Of a DNA stretch of 26,339 nucleotides, positions 8,522 through 16,760 are shown one piece after another (positions within the stretch are counted from its first letter, which is position 1; each line of letters opens with the position of its first letter). Below the pieces are notes generated by a model. It ran no database searches and had not been told where the DNA came from. It saw only the letters and a program-made list of their open reading frames with translations. A program made the translations under genes and the position numbers. Origin of the DNA: Rhodospirillaceae bacterium (GTDB lineage Bacteria > Pseudomonadota > Alphaproteobacteria > MPNO01 > UBA2964); assembly GCA_018660305.1 (NCBI GenBank), contig JABJKO010000342.1, positions 1 through 26,339 of the forward strand, read 5' to 3'.

Positions 8522-9391
8522 ATGAGATTTATTACCTTCGAACGTGACGGCGCGGAAAGACTGGGCATACGCGATGGCGACACGGTTATCGACCTGTCCA
8601 AAGCCGCCGCCGATGGTCCACAGGATTTGAATTCCCTTATTGAAGAGGGCGATGCAGGTCTCGCGAAAGCGCGTACTGTATTGGAGAATGCCGGTCAAGA
8701 CAGCCGTCTGCCGCTCTCCGACATCACGTATCTGCCACCGACAAGACAGGCCGGCAAGATTATTTGTCTCGGCCTGAACTACGCCGATCATGCCGCCGAG
8801 GGCGGGCACCAGAAGCCGGAATATCCGTCCTTCTTCATGCGCGGAAATTCCACCCTGGTTGCCCACGATGCCCCGATCCTGCGGCCGGTCGTCTCGGAAC
8901 AGCTGGATTACGAAGCAGAACTGGTGGCCATCGTCGGTAAGCGGGCGCGCCACGTGTCCGAAGCCGATGCGCTCGATTACATCTGGGGTTATTCGGTGTT
9001 CAACGAAGCATCGATCCGGGAATATCAGCGCAAGACCGCGCAGTGGACCATCGGGAAGAATTTCGACAATACCGGCGGGTTCGGACCGGAGGCGGTGACC
9101 GCCGACGAAATCCCACCCGGCGGGAAAGGGCTCAGCATTCAGACGCGTCTCAATGGCGAGATCGTGCAGGATGCCAATACAAGCGACATGCTGTTCGACG
9201 TTCCGGAAACGGTCCGGTTGCTGACCGAATGCTTGACCCTGGAACCGGGCGACATACTTGTCATGGGAACACCGTCGGGCGTCGGACACGCCCGCACACC
9301 ACAACTCTGGATGAAACAAGGCGATATTTGCGAGGTCGAAATCGAAAAGGTCGGCCTGTTGCGCAACCCCATCGAGAATGAAGTTGTCTGA
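8522..9391 (+). CDS. Fumarylacetoacetate hydrolase (FAH) family protein
   Basis: A 289-residue enzyme of the FAH superfamily. Members cleave C-C bonds in acylpyruvates, decarboxylate 2-oxo acids or hydrate 2-oxopentenoates using Mg2+ or Mn2+. The conserved start of the fold is KIICLGLNYADHAAE with the probable catalytic pair H90/E93. The metal ligands are E131 and E133 in LDYEAELVAI, and E162 in SVFNEASIRE where many relatives have Asp. K179 in TIGKNFD matches the active-site lysine. Ribosome-binding site GGGAG lies six bases before ATG 8522. It leads a three-gene operon with the nitroreductase and OsmC-like genes. In an aromatic-type pathway it could act on a ring-cleavage product (inference); the exact reaction cannot be assigned. 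Confidence 0.85.
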   Translation: MRFITFERDGAERLGIRDGDTVIDLSKAAADGPQDLNSLIEEGDAGLAKARTVLENAGQDSRLPLSDITYLPPTRQAGKIICLGLNYADHAAEGGHQKPEYPSFFMRGNSTLVAHDAPILRPVVSEQLDYEAELVAIVGKRARHVSEADALDYIWGYSVFNEASIREYQRKTAQWTIGKNFDNTGGFGPEAVTADEIPPGGKGLSIQTRLNGEIVQDANTSDMLFDVPETVRLLTECLTLEPGDILVMGTPSGVGHARTPQLWMKQGDICEVEIEKVGLLRNPIENEVV

Positions 9392-9424
9392 ACATAAACA
9401 CCGCCAAGAATTGGGAGACGAGGA

Positions 9425-10063
9425 ATGGATGCTGTAGCAGACGCCATCAAGTCCGTCGAAGCTTTGCGCGGGCGCATCAATGCGCTCGACGAAAACGCGC
9501 TGGACCTGCTGTTTCGCGAAGCCCGGACCCACAATGCGTGGACCGACCGGCCGGTTACAGATGAACAGCTTCACACCCTTTACAATATTGTCATCAACGG
9601 ACCAACCAGCGGAAACTGCCTGCCGTCACGCTTCATATTCGTGCGTTCCGCGGAGGCCAAAGCCCGGCTAACTCCCGTAGTCGCACCGGGTAATGCGCTA
9701 AAGATCGAAGCCGCGCCCGTCGTGGCGATAATCGGGTACGACGTTGAGTTCTGGAAACATCTCGGTCGGCTGTTCCCGCACAAGGACATGAGCGCACAGT
9801 TCAAGGACAACCCGGCCAATGCGGAGACCGCCGCGTTTCGCAACGGGACTCTTCAGGGCGCCTACCTGATCATTGCCGCCCGCGCCATGGGGCTCGATAC
9901 CGGCGCCATGTCGGGTTTCAACAATCAGGCGGTCGACGACGAATTTTTCGCAGGTACTTCGGTTAAGTCGAACTTTCTGTGTTGCCTCGGCTACGGCGAC
10001 ACATCGGGACTGTTCCAGAAGCTGGACCGGTTCGCGTTCGACGAGATCTGCGACGTCATTTAA
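9425..10063 (+). CDS. Nitroreductase-family oxidoreductase, RutE-like
   Basis: A 212-residue FMN-dependent oxidoreductase resembling RutE/YdfG-route malonic semialdehyde reductases: the strings LLFREARTHNAWTDRPVTDE, NGPTSGN and FVRSAEAKARL are characteristic of that branch as I know it. RutE reduces malonic semialdehyde to 3-hydroxypropionate in uracil catabolism. No other rut gene (rutA-D, F, G) is present here, so the role may be reduction of a related enal or semialdehyde. The start has GGGAGACGAGG just upstream. It is 33 bases after the FAH gene and 20 bases before the OsmC-like gene. Malonyl-CoA decarboxylase in the neighbouring operon also handles a three-carbon malonyl unit, which fits (inference). 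Confidence 0.8.
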   Translation: MDAVADAIKSVEALRGRINALDENALDLLFREARTHNAWTDRPVTDEQLHTLYNIVINGPTSGNCLPSRFIFVRSAEAKARLTPVVAPGNALKIEAAPVVAIIGYDVEFWKHLGRLFPHKDMSAQFKDNPANAETAAFRNGTLQGAYLIIAARAMGLDTGAMSGFNNQAVDDEFFAGTSVKSNFLCCLGYGDTSGLFQKLDRFAFDEICDVI

Positions 10064-10083
10064 CGAATAGAGGGAGACACATC

Positions 10084-10548
10084 ATGGCAACGGTCAAACC
10101 GAAGACGGTCGTCCAATACAAACTCACCGGCGAATCCGTGTCGCACTCGCGCACCGATATCGAAACCCGTGACGTGGATGTCACTATCGATGAGCCCGTC
10201 GCCCGGGACGGCACCAATATGGGCCTCACCCCGACCGAATCGCTTATCGCCGCTTTGATCGGCTGTACCAACGTCGTCGGTCAGCGGGTCGGTGAGGCAC
10301 ATGGCGTGCATTTCACTGATCTCACCATAGACGCGCTTGCCGATTTCGACCGCCGAGGCGTGATGATGCAGGACGAGGTCGATATCCCCTTCCCCAAAAT
10401 CGTGCTGACCATTACCGGGAAAGCAGATGTGGATGCGGCAACCCTCGACAAGGTCAAAACCGATCTCGGCCGTTATTGCCCCCTCGCCAAGGTCATCCGC
10501 GGCTCGGGTACGGAAATCGAGGAAATCTGGAATATTTCAAAGCCGTAA
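10084..10548 (+). CDS. OsmC/Ohr-like family protein
   Basis: A 154-residue protein of the OsmC fold. Proteins of this family reduce organic or acyl peroxides using two reactive cysteines. Both are visible: C61 in ALIGCTNVVG and C132 in GRYCPLAKV, matching the family positions near the middle and C-terminal third. ATG 10084 is preceded by GAGGGAGAC at good spacing. A longer in-frame start at 9979 would run inside the nitroreductase gene and was rejected. It is the last gene of the FAH operon and converges on the GntR gene with a 70-base gap. A protective role against oxidised by-products of the pathway is plausible, but some OsmC relatives have other functions. Confidence 0.82.
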   Translation: MATVKPKTVVQYKLTGESVSHSRTDIETRDVDVTIDEPVARDGTNMGLTPTESLIAALIGCTNVVGQRVGEAHGVHFTDLTIDALADFDRRGVMMQDEVDIPFPKIVLTITGKADVDAATLDKVKTDLGRYCPLAKVIRGSGTEIEEIWNISKP

Positions 10549-10618
10549 CGGCGACCCTGTTTCACCAGAATATCGGCTGTAACTGCGATTACATGCCAAG
10601 AATTTAAAGTGAAAACAG

Positions 10619-11356
10619 TCAGCTGACGTCGGCGACGACCGGGATGGAATCGGCAAGCGTATCCTTGATCAGATTAGCGGTCCGGTCGTAATGGGCCATC
10701 AGAAGACGGACGGCCTCATCGGCATCGCGATCTATTGCGGCCTTCATGATCGCGTCATGTTCCGTCAGTTCATTGCGTTTGGGATAACTAACGACGATGG
10801 CAAGCTGCCGATAGCGATCGGCCTGATCATTGAGTTGTGCGCAATATTGCAAGAGCCAGCGCGATCCACAGCTACTCAACAGTGCCAAATGAAAAGCGCG
10901 ATGGCGGGCCTCCCATTCGGGATTGACTACGTAGGTCTCCTCGCTGGACGATCGGCGCACGCGCGATAAACGATGAAATTGCAAAACGACGGACTCTTCC
11001 CAATCATCCCCGCCATTCTCAATGGATTCGCGAAGGGCGATCGCTTCCAGCCAGCACCGTGTCTTGACCAGTTCTATAAGGTCGGCGCGGCTCGCCGCGG
11101 CGACGCGAAATCCCTTTTGATCCTCCCGGGTTACCAGCCCGTCAGCCGACAATCGATTCAAGGCCTCGCGGATGGGACTGTTACCCACGCCATAGCGCGA
11201 CCGCAGCGCCTCCGTGCGCAACTTTTCATCGGGCGGCAGGGCACCACTCAGGATATCGTCGCGCAATCGGTCATAAACCGACGACGCCAGCGTTCCCACG
11301 GAAGGTTCCGCATCACGCGGTGCCAACAAATTCATGATTTTATCATCGGGAGACAT
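10619..11356 (-). CDS. GntR-family transcriptional regulator (FCD type)
   Basis: A 245-residue DNA-binding regulator of the GntR/FadR group. The N-terminal winged helix-turn-helix is about residues 20-85 (LASSVYDRLRDDILSGALPP, YGVGNSPIREALNRLSADGL). The rest is the all-helical FCD ligand domain with metal-site-like histidines (ARHRAFHLALLSSCGS, TEHDAIMKAA, MAHYDRTANL). ATG 11356 (MSPDDK) is chosen because AGGATACGAG precedes it; a start at 11410 would enter the promoter gap. FCD regulators usually bind small carboxylates and repress catabolic operons. It is divergent from the TRAP operon and convergent with the FAH operon. Both those operons carry a matching promoter element, so it probably controls both and senses their substrate (inference). 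Confidence 0.9.
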   Translation of the reverse strand: MSPDDKIMNLLAPRDAEPSVGTLASSVYDRLRDDILSGALPPDEKLRTEALRSRYGVGNSPIREALNRLSADGLVTREDQKGFRVAAASRADLIELVKTRCWLEAIALRESIENGGDDWEESVVLQFHRLSRVRRSSSEETYVVNPEWEARHRAFHLALLSSCGSRWLLQYCAQLNDQADRYRQLAIVVSYPKRNELTEHDAIMKAAIDRDADEAVRLLMAHYDRTANLIKDTLADSIPVVADVS

Positions 11357-11430
11357 CTCGTATCCTGTACTTGTTTGCCCGAATTGACCAAACGCGCAAT
11401 TGTACCGCAATCTGGAGTCGGTGCCAAAAT

Positions 11431-11480
11431 CAAAAATATCGAAATTTATTTGACAAGAACATATATTTCGACTTTTCTGT
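11431..11480 (+). promoter_or_regulatory. Promoter and putative GntR operator, copy B
   Basis: Located between the divergent GntR gene and the TRAP operon, 39 bases before the dctP start. It shares TCGAAATT, TTGAC and a second TCGA with the element at 8451-8500, in identical register (cores at 11439-11442 and 11468-11471). TTGACA at 11450-11455 is a perfect -35 box; the -10 (about 11473-11478, TTTTCT) is poor, as expected of a regulated promoter. TTGACA at 11450 and TGTCAA at 11478-11483 also form an inverted pair just here, not seen in copy A. That the GntR protein binds here is inference. Confidence 0.6.
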
Positions 11481-11518
11481 CAATTAAATATGTCACTTAA
11501 CCGGAGGGAGACTATCTT

Positions 11519-12610
11519 ATGGCGGTTACCTTTAACTCCATCACTAAAGCAGCCGGCGCTGGCGCGGCGGTAGCACTTTGTCTAACGGCATTGAATAGTA
11601 CGGCCCATGCGCAAAAGACGATCAGCCTGACAGCCATCGACGGTTATCCGGCAAAAGCACTTTGGGTAAAAACATTCGTTAAGTTTTTTGTTCCCGAAGT
11701 AAACCGGCAACTCGCCACCACCGGCAACTATAAGATCAAGTGGAATCTCGCCTGGGGCGGACAGATCGTTAAACCGAAAGGCGTGTTCAAGGGCCTGCAG
11801 AAAGGCCTCGGCGATCTCGGCATCGTGACCACGGTATTCCACGCCGACAAGGTTCCGCTGCATGGCCTTTCGTTCGCCACGCCTTTCGTGACCACGGACC
11901 CGGCCCTGCTTGCCCGAACCTTCGATGACATGGCGCAAAAATTTCCGGCCTTCAAAGAGGGCTGGAAGAAATACAATCAGGTTTATCTAACCAATCTTGC
12001 GGTTCTCGATTCCTACAACATGTTTTTCAAGGAGCCGGTCAAAGGCCTGTCCAGCTTCAAGGGAAAGAAAATCGCCGCCGCCGGGCTCAACATGCGTTAC
12101 TTGAAAAATACCGGCGCGGCGGGCGTGGGCGGCAGCCTGGTGAGCTATTACAACAAGCTGAAAACAGGTGTTGTCGACGGCGCCATGATCTGGGCCGAGG
12201 CAGCCGTTATTTTCCGAACCGTGGAAGTTGCGCCGTACATGCTGCGCGCAAGCATCGGCACGGTCAATTCCAAGGCGATCACCGTCAACGCCAAGACCTG
12301 GAAGAGACTGCCCAACGAGGTCCGTGGCGTATTGAAAAAAGCCGCTCTCTTCTATCGCGATCAGACCAGCAAGACGGTGTTTGGCCGGTCCAAGGTGATG
12401 TACAAGAAGTTCGCCAAGAAGGGCGGCAAGATCACCGAAATGAGCGATGCACAACGTAAGGCCTGGGCCAACGGCATGCCCAATGTGGCCAAGGGCTGGG
12501 CGGCCTCCCTCGAAAAGAAGGGTATCCCCGGCAAGAAGATCCTGTCCTATTACATGGATCGGATGCGCGCGAACAATCAGCCGATCCTGCGCCAGTGGGA
12601 TAAGGAGTAG
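11519..12610 (+). CDS. TRAP transporter solute-binding protein (DctP type)
   Basis: A 363-residue periplasmic receptor for a tripartite ATP-independent transporter. A signal peptide is clear: a hydrophobic stretch AAGAGAAVALCLTAL and cleavage site AHA|Q after residue 31. The body has the SBP pattern of a helix-strand lobe followed by GLSSFKGKKI and LKTGVVDGAMIWAEA. The canonical ligand-clamping Arg after K-I (as in G-x-K-I-R) is replaced: here KKIAAAG, residues 183-188, although an Arg follows at GLNMR (R193). GGAGGGAGA precedes ATG 11519. It is the first gene of a five-gene operon with dctQ, dctM, a dioxygenase and malonyl-CoA decarboxylase. The ligand is probably an organic acid or aromatic-derived compound (inference). 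Confidence 0.9.
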   Translation: MAVTFNSITKAAGAGAAVALCLTALNSTAHAQKTISLTAIDGYPAKALWVKTFVKFFVPEVNRQLATTGNYKIKWNLAWGGQIVKPKGVFKGLQKGLGDLGIVTTVFHADKVPLHGLSFATPFVTTDPALLARTFDDMAQKFPAFKEGWKKYNQVYLTNLAVLDSYNMFFKEPVKGLSSFKGKKIAAAGLNMRYLKNTGAAGVGGSLVSYYNKLKTGVVDGAMIWAEAAVIFRTVEVAPYMLRASIGTVNSKAITVNAKTWKRLPNEVRGVLKKAALFYRDQTSKTVFGRSKVMYKKFAKKGGKITEMSDAQRKAWANGMPNVAKGWAASLEKKGIPGKKILSYYMDRMRANNQPILRQWDKE

Positions 12611-12615
12611 GCCTT

Positions 12616-13215
12616 ATGGCTGAACCCGGGGACGAATCCGGGGACATCCCATCGGGTCTCTATCTGGAAACAGGGGCGCCGCCACCACGCGGCGCCCTTT
12701 CCGCGTCCCTTGAATGGATCCTGAACAGTCTCAACGGATTGGGCTCGATCTGGATCTTCGTTCTGATGATTCTGATCAACCTCGATGCGTTTGGCCGGAC
12801 TTTCTTTGCCCACCCCATCGAAGGGGTGGTGGAAATCGTTGAAATGTCCATCGTCGCCATCGTGTTTCTCCAGCTCGGTGACGCCACCCAGCGGGGACGG
12901 TTGACGCGGTCCGACGGTCTGTTCCAACGCCTGCTCAATGGTTATCCGGGCTTTGGCCGTTTCCTCGGCGCCATATTCGATTTGCTCGGCATCATCTTCA
13001 TGGCCATCGTGCTCTATGGCACCGTTCCCGAAATGATCGAAGCAGTTAACGAGAATCTCTATTACGGCTCGGAGGGTGTGTTTACCGCCCCTAAATGGCC
13101 GGTCTATCTGATCATCCTTATCGGCGGAACCGTTACCCTGCTTCAGTTCCTCCGCTTCGCCTATTGCCATCTCTGGATCATGCGGAACGCGGGTACCGCG
13201 GAGACACCGCGATGA
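12616..13215 (+). CDS. TRAP transporter small permease (DctQ type)
   Basis: A 199-residue inner-membrane subunit with four hydrophobic segments: about 35-55 (GLGSIWIFVLMILINL), 72-90 (VEIVEMSIVAIVFLQL), 115-140 (FLGAIFDLLGIIFMAIVLY) and 157-178 (WPVYLIILIGGTVTLLQF). The family GD-x-x-x-RGR motif appears as LGDATQRGRL. The N-terminal 30 residues are hydrophilic and proline-rich. The start is five bases after the dctP stop, with AAGGAG overlapping the end of dctP as its ribosome-binding site. Its stop overlaps the start of dctM by ATGA, so the permease subunits are translationally coupled. DctQ stabilises DctM in the membrane and helps dock the binding protein (family knowledge). Confidence 0.9.
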   Translation: MAEPGDESGDIPSGLYLETGAPPPRGALSASLEWILNSLNGLGSIWIFVLMILINLDAFGRTFFAHPIEGVVEIVEMSIVAIVFLQLGDATQRGRLTRSDGLFQRLLNGYPGFGRFLGAIFDLLGIIFMAIVLYGTVPEMIEAVNENLYYGSEGVFTAPKWPVYLIILIGGTVTLLQFLRFAYCHLWIMRNAGTAETPR

Positions 13216-14531
13216 CCGGTGTTGAGGTTGGCATCGCGTCGGTCGTCGTCATCGTCTTTCTGATCTACGCCGGCCTTTATATTCCCATCGCGCTGGGTCT
13301 GGTGTCGTTCGTCGGTGTCTGGATCATGCGGGACGATATCGATATCGCCGTCAATCTTCTCTCACTTTCGGTCGCCGACACGGTCTCCCACTATGTGTTT
13401 GCCACAGTCCCCCTCTTCGCTCTGATGGGGTTCCTGGTCAGCCAGGCGGGGCTGGGGCGCGATATTTACGACGTCGCCAACGCCATATTTTATAAGGTGA
13501 GAGGCGGCCTTGGGATCGCGACCGTCGCGGCCAACGCCGTCTTCGCCTCGGTTACCGGATCGTCCATCGCCTCGGCCTCGGTCTTTACACGGATTTCGGT
13601 CCCTGAAATGCGCCGGTTCGGCTATGGCAAACGGTTTGCGGTCGGTGTGGTTGCAGGCTCCTCCGTGCTTGGCATGCTCATCCCGCCCAGCGCCATGCTG
13701 ATCATTTACGCCATCACCGCCGAGCAATCGGTCGGGCATATGTTCATCGCCGGCATAATCCCGGGCATCATCCTCGCCATCGCCTATGGGATCGGCATCG
13801 TCATCATGGCCCGTTTCTGGCCCAAATTTGTCGGTGGCAACATGGATGCCGGAGACGGCGACGAAGAATGGCGGACCCTGACGTTCTTCGACATGGGCAA
13901 GAAGCTGTTCCCCATCGTGCTTCTGGTTGTCGTTGTGCTTGGCGGCATCTATGGCGGCGTGGTGACACCGACGGAGGCAGGCGCCACCGGCGCGCTCCTC
14001 GCGCTCCTAATCGCCATTGCGAAACGAAAGATGACCTGGTCCGATCTCTGGGAAGTCCTCGTCGAGACCGGCCACATTACCGCGACTATCCTGTTCCTTC
14101 TTATCACCGCCTCCATGTACAGCCGAATGCTGGGCGTCGCCTCGCTGCCGGCTCAGTTCAATGACTGGCTCGCCGCGTCGGGCCTCTCGCTGAACGAGAT
14201 TATGGTGCTTTGCGTCCTGATGGTGATTCCACTGGGCACAATCATCGATACGGCCTCGATCGTGCTCATTGTCGCGCCCCTGTTCCTGACGGCGGTGGAA
14301 GCAGCCGGCGGCGATCCCATCTGGTTCGGCATCGTCATCGTTATCGGTGCCGAGATCGGGCTTCTGACACCACCGCTGGGTATTTCCTGTTTCGTGATCA
14401 AAAGCACGATCCGGGACCCATCCATCTCGCTCTATGACATCTTTGCCGGCGCCTTTCCCTTCGCGGTGATCATGTTTTTCGTGCTTATTCTGATCATCGC
14501 CTTCCCCTGGCTCAGCCTCGCGCTGTTGTAA
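13212..14531 (+). CDS. TRAP transporter large permease (DctM type)
   Basis: A 439-residue membrane protein with about a dozen hydrophobic segments. It is the sodium-coupled transport subunit of the TRAP system. Family signatures include VFASVTGSSIASASVFTRI, GSSVLGMLIPPSAMLIIYAI and, in the second half, GAEIGLLTPPLGISCFVIKS. The GxxxPPS / TPP loops are the expected re-entrant hairpins. ATG 13212 makes an ATGA overlap with the end of dctQ; a start at 13095 would lie inside that gene. It is followed after 15 bases by the intradiol dioxygenase gene, linking transport to ring cleavage. The length is typical of DctM and no truncation is seen. Confidence 0.93.
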   Translation: MTGVEVGIASVVVIVFLIYAGLYIPIALGLVSFVGVWIMRDDIDIAVNLLSLSVADTVSHYVFATVPLFALMGFLVSQAGLGRDIYDVANAIFYKVRGGLGIATVAANAVFASVTGSSIASASVFTRISVPEMRRFGYGKRFAVGVVAGSSVLGMLIPPSAMLIIYAITAEQSVGHMFIAGIIPGIILAIAYGIGIVIMARFWPKFVGGNMDAGDGDEEWRTLTFFDMGKKLFPIVLLVVVVLGGIYGGVVTPTEAGATGALLALLIAIAKRKMTWSDLWEVLVETGHITATILFLLITASMYSRMLGVASLPAQFNDWLAASGLSLNEIMVLCVLMVIPLGTIIDTASIVLIVAPLFLTAVEAAGGDPIWFGIVIVIGAEIGLLTPPLGISCFVIKSTIRDPSISLYDIFAGAFPFAVIMFFVLILIIAFPWLSLALL

Positions 14532-14546
14532 CGACGGAGCCAAATC

Positions 14547-15407
14547 ATGCCCCATGTCACCAAAGACAATTTGACCGACGCGGTCATCGCAACACTTTCA
14601 GACGATGCCGATCCCCGTTTCCGGGAAATCATGACGGCCCTGATCCGTCACATGCATGGTTTCGTCCGGGAGGTCGATCTGTCGCAGGAAGAATGGCTCG
14701 CCGCCATCGAGTTTCTTTACCAGACCGGCCAGAAAACGACCCGAAAACGCAATGAGTTCATCCTGTTGTCCGACACGCTGGGCGTTACTTCGCTGATCGA
14801 TCTCCTGTCCGGCCCGGCGACGGAAGGCACCACCGAATCGAGCGTGCTCGGCCCGTTTTACGTGGAGGGCGCGCCCATGATCGGGAACGGCGGTGACCTG
14901 ATCGGCCAGAACGACGGCATCAAAGGGGTGGTTCGCGGCCGTGTCAGTTCCGCCGACGGAAAGGCAATTCCCGGCGCGCTGCTCGATGTTTGGCAGAACG
15001 CTGACAACGGCCAGTATTCGGTGGAAGATCCGGATCAGGACGATTTCAACCTGCGTTGCCGAATGCATGCCGATGACGCCGGTCACTATAATTTCACCAC
15101 AATCCGCCCCAAGCCCTACACCGTCCCCGATGACGGTCCGGCCGGCGCTATGCTGCATGCCATGGGACGCCACCCCTGGCGCCCCGCCCATATTCATTTC
15201 AAGGTTTCGGCGGAGGGACACCAGGACCTGATCACCGAGCTATATCCTGACGACGACGAGTATATCGATGAAGATGCCGTATTCGGCGTCCGTGACTCCC
15301 TGTCGGTGAGCTTCGTAACCAACGAGTCGGAGGAGGATGCAAAGAAGTACGGGCTCAATGCGCCGTTTTTCGACCTGGTCTACGATTTCGTTTTGCGATC
15401 TGCCTGA
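14547..15407 (+). CDS. Intradiol ring-cleavage dioxygenase, hydroxyquinol/catechol 1,2-type
   Basis: A 286-residue Fe(III) dioxygenase that would cleave a catechol or hydroxyquinol ring between adjacent hydroxyls. The N-terminal dimerisation helices occupy about residues 1-100 (FLYQTGQKTTRKRNEFILLSD typical of catechol/hydroxyquinol 1,2-dioxygenases). The catalytic beta domain follows. All four iron ligands are present: Y157 (DNGQYSVED), Y191 (KPYTVPDD), H215 and H217 (RPAHIHF). The phrase DFNLR and HPWRPAHIHFKV recall hydroxyquinol 1,2-dioxygenases, which form maleylacetate. No maleylacetate reductase is in the window. GGAG lies before ATG 14547, and the gene sits inside the TRAP operon, 25 bases before the malonyl-CoA decarboxylase gene. 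Confidence 0.9.
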   Translation: MPHVTKDNLTDAVIATLSDDADPRFREIMTALIRHMHGFVREVDLSQEEWLAAIEFLYQTGQKTTRKRNEFILLSDTLGVTSLIDLLSGPATEGTTESSVLGPFYVEGAPMIGNGGDLIGQNDGIKGVVRGRVSSADGKAIPGALLDVWQNADNGQYSVEDPDQDDFNLRCRMHADDAGHYNFTTIRPKPYTVPDDGPAGAMLHAMGRHPWRPAHIHFKVSAEGHQDLITELYPDDDEYIDEDAVFGVRDSLSVSFVTNESEEDAKKYGLNAPFFDLVYDFVLRSA

Positions 15408-15432
15408 CGTGATCTCCGGGAGGTAGAGAGGC

Positions 15433-16734
15433 ATGGGACGAATCTGGATGAGTCAGGTGGTCACTGCGATCGCCGATATCGGCCGCCAGTACTTTGACCG
15501 GCCATCCAACCGGTCTGCCATCGAGACTGCCCGCCGCCTGTGCGACGACCTTCTGTCGGACCACGGAGAGGCATCGGGTACAGCGCTGGCGCGCGAAGTC
15601 GTCAATCTTTTCCGGACCATGGAAGCACCGGACCGAATGGCGTTTTTGCAAATGCTGAACGACGATTACGCCTATGACCCGGAGGCGCTGCGAAAGGCGG
15701 CGGAAAACTATCTGAGCGACGAGTCGCAAAAATCCTACGAAGCGCTGTGCAACACGGTTGAGGCCCCTCGCCAGGAGCTTTTGAGGCGCATGAATATCGC
15801 CCCGGGCGGCACGGGAGCCATTCTGGTCATGCGCGAATTCCTGCTGCAGATCATTCCCGACCATCCCGAGATGAAAGCGCTCGATACGGACATTCGTCAC
15901 CTTTTCACGTCCTGGTTCAACCGCGGGTTTTTGCAGTTCGAACGGATCGAATGGAGAACCGCGGCGGCAATTCTTGAGAAGCTGATCGCCTACGAAGCCG
16001 TGCATGAAATCAAGGGCTGGGACGATTTGCGGCGCCGGCTCGCGGACGACAGGCGCTGTTTCGCCTATTTTCATCCTGCTCTTGCCGATGAACCACTTAT
16101 TTTTGTCGAGGTCGCCCTGACAAATGGGCTTGCCGACCGCATCCAACCCCTGTTGGAAGCGGCGCCTGCGACTGACGGAGAACTAAAACCCAACACCGCC
16201 GTTTTCTATTCCATCAGCAACTGCCAATTCGGCCTCACCGGCATTTCCTTCGGCAACCTCCTGATCAAACAGGTAGTCGACGCGCTCTCCGCGGAGCTGC
16301 CATCGGTTCAGAATTTTGCGACCCTGTCGCCGATTCCCGGCTTTGTCGATTGGCTCGACCGGATCGTTCGCGAGGAACCGCCGGAATTCCTAACGGAAGA
16401 TGAGCGGGACGGATTCAGGATGTCAGACTGGCTGCAAAACGAGATTATGCGCCAGAAACTGCAAAAACCCCTTATGCGGTTATGTGCCATTTATCTGACA
16501 AGCCTCACCCCACACGGTCAGGCCATTGACCCTGTCGCACGTTTTCATCTCGGTAACGGCGCCTCGATTGAGCGAATCAACTGGGCCGGTGATCTATCGG
16601 AAAAAGGTTTGGCGCAGGCCGCCGGCCTGATGGTGAACTACACCTATGCCCCGGATGAAATCATCGCCAACCACGAGGCCTATGTCGGCAATGGAGAGAT
16701 CGCATTGTCGGGAAAAGTCCGCGCCCTCCTTTAG
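15433..16734 (+). CDS. Malonyl-CoA decarboxylase
   Basis: A 433-residue member of the malonyl-CoA decarboxylase family, which converts malonyl-CoA to acetyl-CoA and CO2. The N-terminal helical oligomerisation domain covers about 1-150. The GNAT-like catalytic part has the family stretches YSISNCQFGLTGISFGN (around residue 260) and VARFHLGNGASIERINWAGD with H372, the expected catalytic histidine region. It has no organelle-type leader; ATG 15433 with GAGAGG just upstream is used, and M6 (15448) is an alternative. It is the last gene of the TRAP operon and ends 26 bases before a strong hairpin. Malonyl-CoA decarboxylase after a ring-cleavage gene suggests that the pathway yields malonate or malonyl units (inference). 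Confidence 0.92.
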   Translation: MGRIWMSQVVTAIADIGRQYFDRPSNRSAIETARRLCDDLLSDHGEASGTALAREVVNLFRTMEAPDRMAFLQMLNDDYAYDPEALRKAAENYLSDESQKSYEALCNTVEAPRQELLRRMNIAPGGTGAILVMREFLLQIIPDHPEMKALDTDIRHLFTSWFNRGFLQFERIEWRTAAAILEKLIAYEAVHEIKGWDDLRRRLADDRRCFAYFHPALADEPLIFVEVALTNGLADRIQPLLEAAPATDGELKPNTAVFYSISNCQFGLTGISFGNLLIKQVVDALSAELPSVQNFATLSPIPGFVDWLDRIVREEPPEFLTEDERDGFRMSDWLQNEIMRQKLQKPLMRLCAIYLTSLTPHGQAIDPVARFHLGNGASIERINWAGDLSEKGLAQAAGLMVNYTYAPDEIIANHEAYVGNGEIALSGKVRALL

Positions 16735-16760
16735 AGCAGTATCCAGCGCCACTGCACAAA

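Noticed and set aside
8495..9574. Minus-strand open frame of 359 codons opposite the FAH gene
   Set aside because: The plus strand encodes an FAH protein with catalytic residues and a good ribosome-binding site; the minus frame has no recognisable domain and runs into the promoter gap.
9425..10063. Assigning a pyrimidine (Rut) degradation operon from the RutE-like gene
   Set aside because: No rutA, B, C, D, F or G homologue is nearby; the flanking FAH and OsmC-like genes point to another pathway.
10618..10627. Perfect 10-bp palindrome GTCAGCTGAC at the GntR stop codon
   Set aside because: Too short, without loop or T-tract, and located at the 3' end of two convergent genes; it is likely chance and not a terminator or operator.
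11450..11495. Extended inverted repeat TTGACA ... TGTCAA / ATATGTCA as the sole GntR operator
   Set aside because: The repeat is absent from the matching promoter at 8451-8500, whereas the TCGA blocks are shared, so the shared blocks are the better operator candidate.
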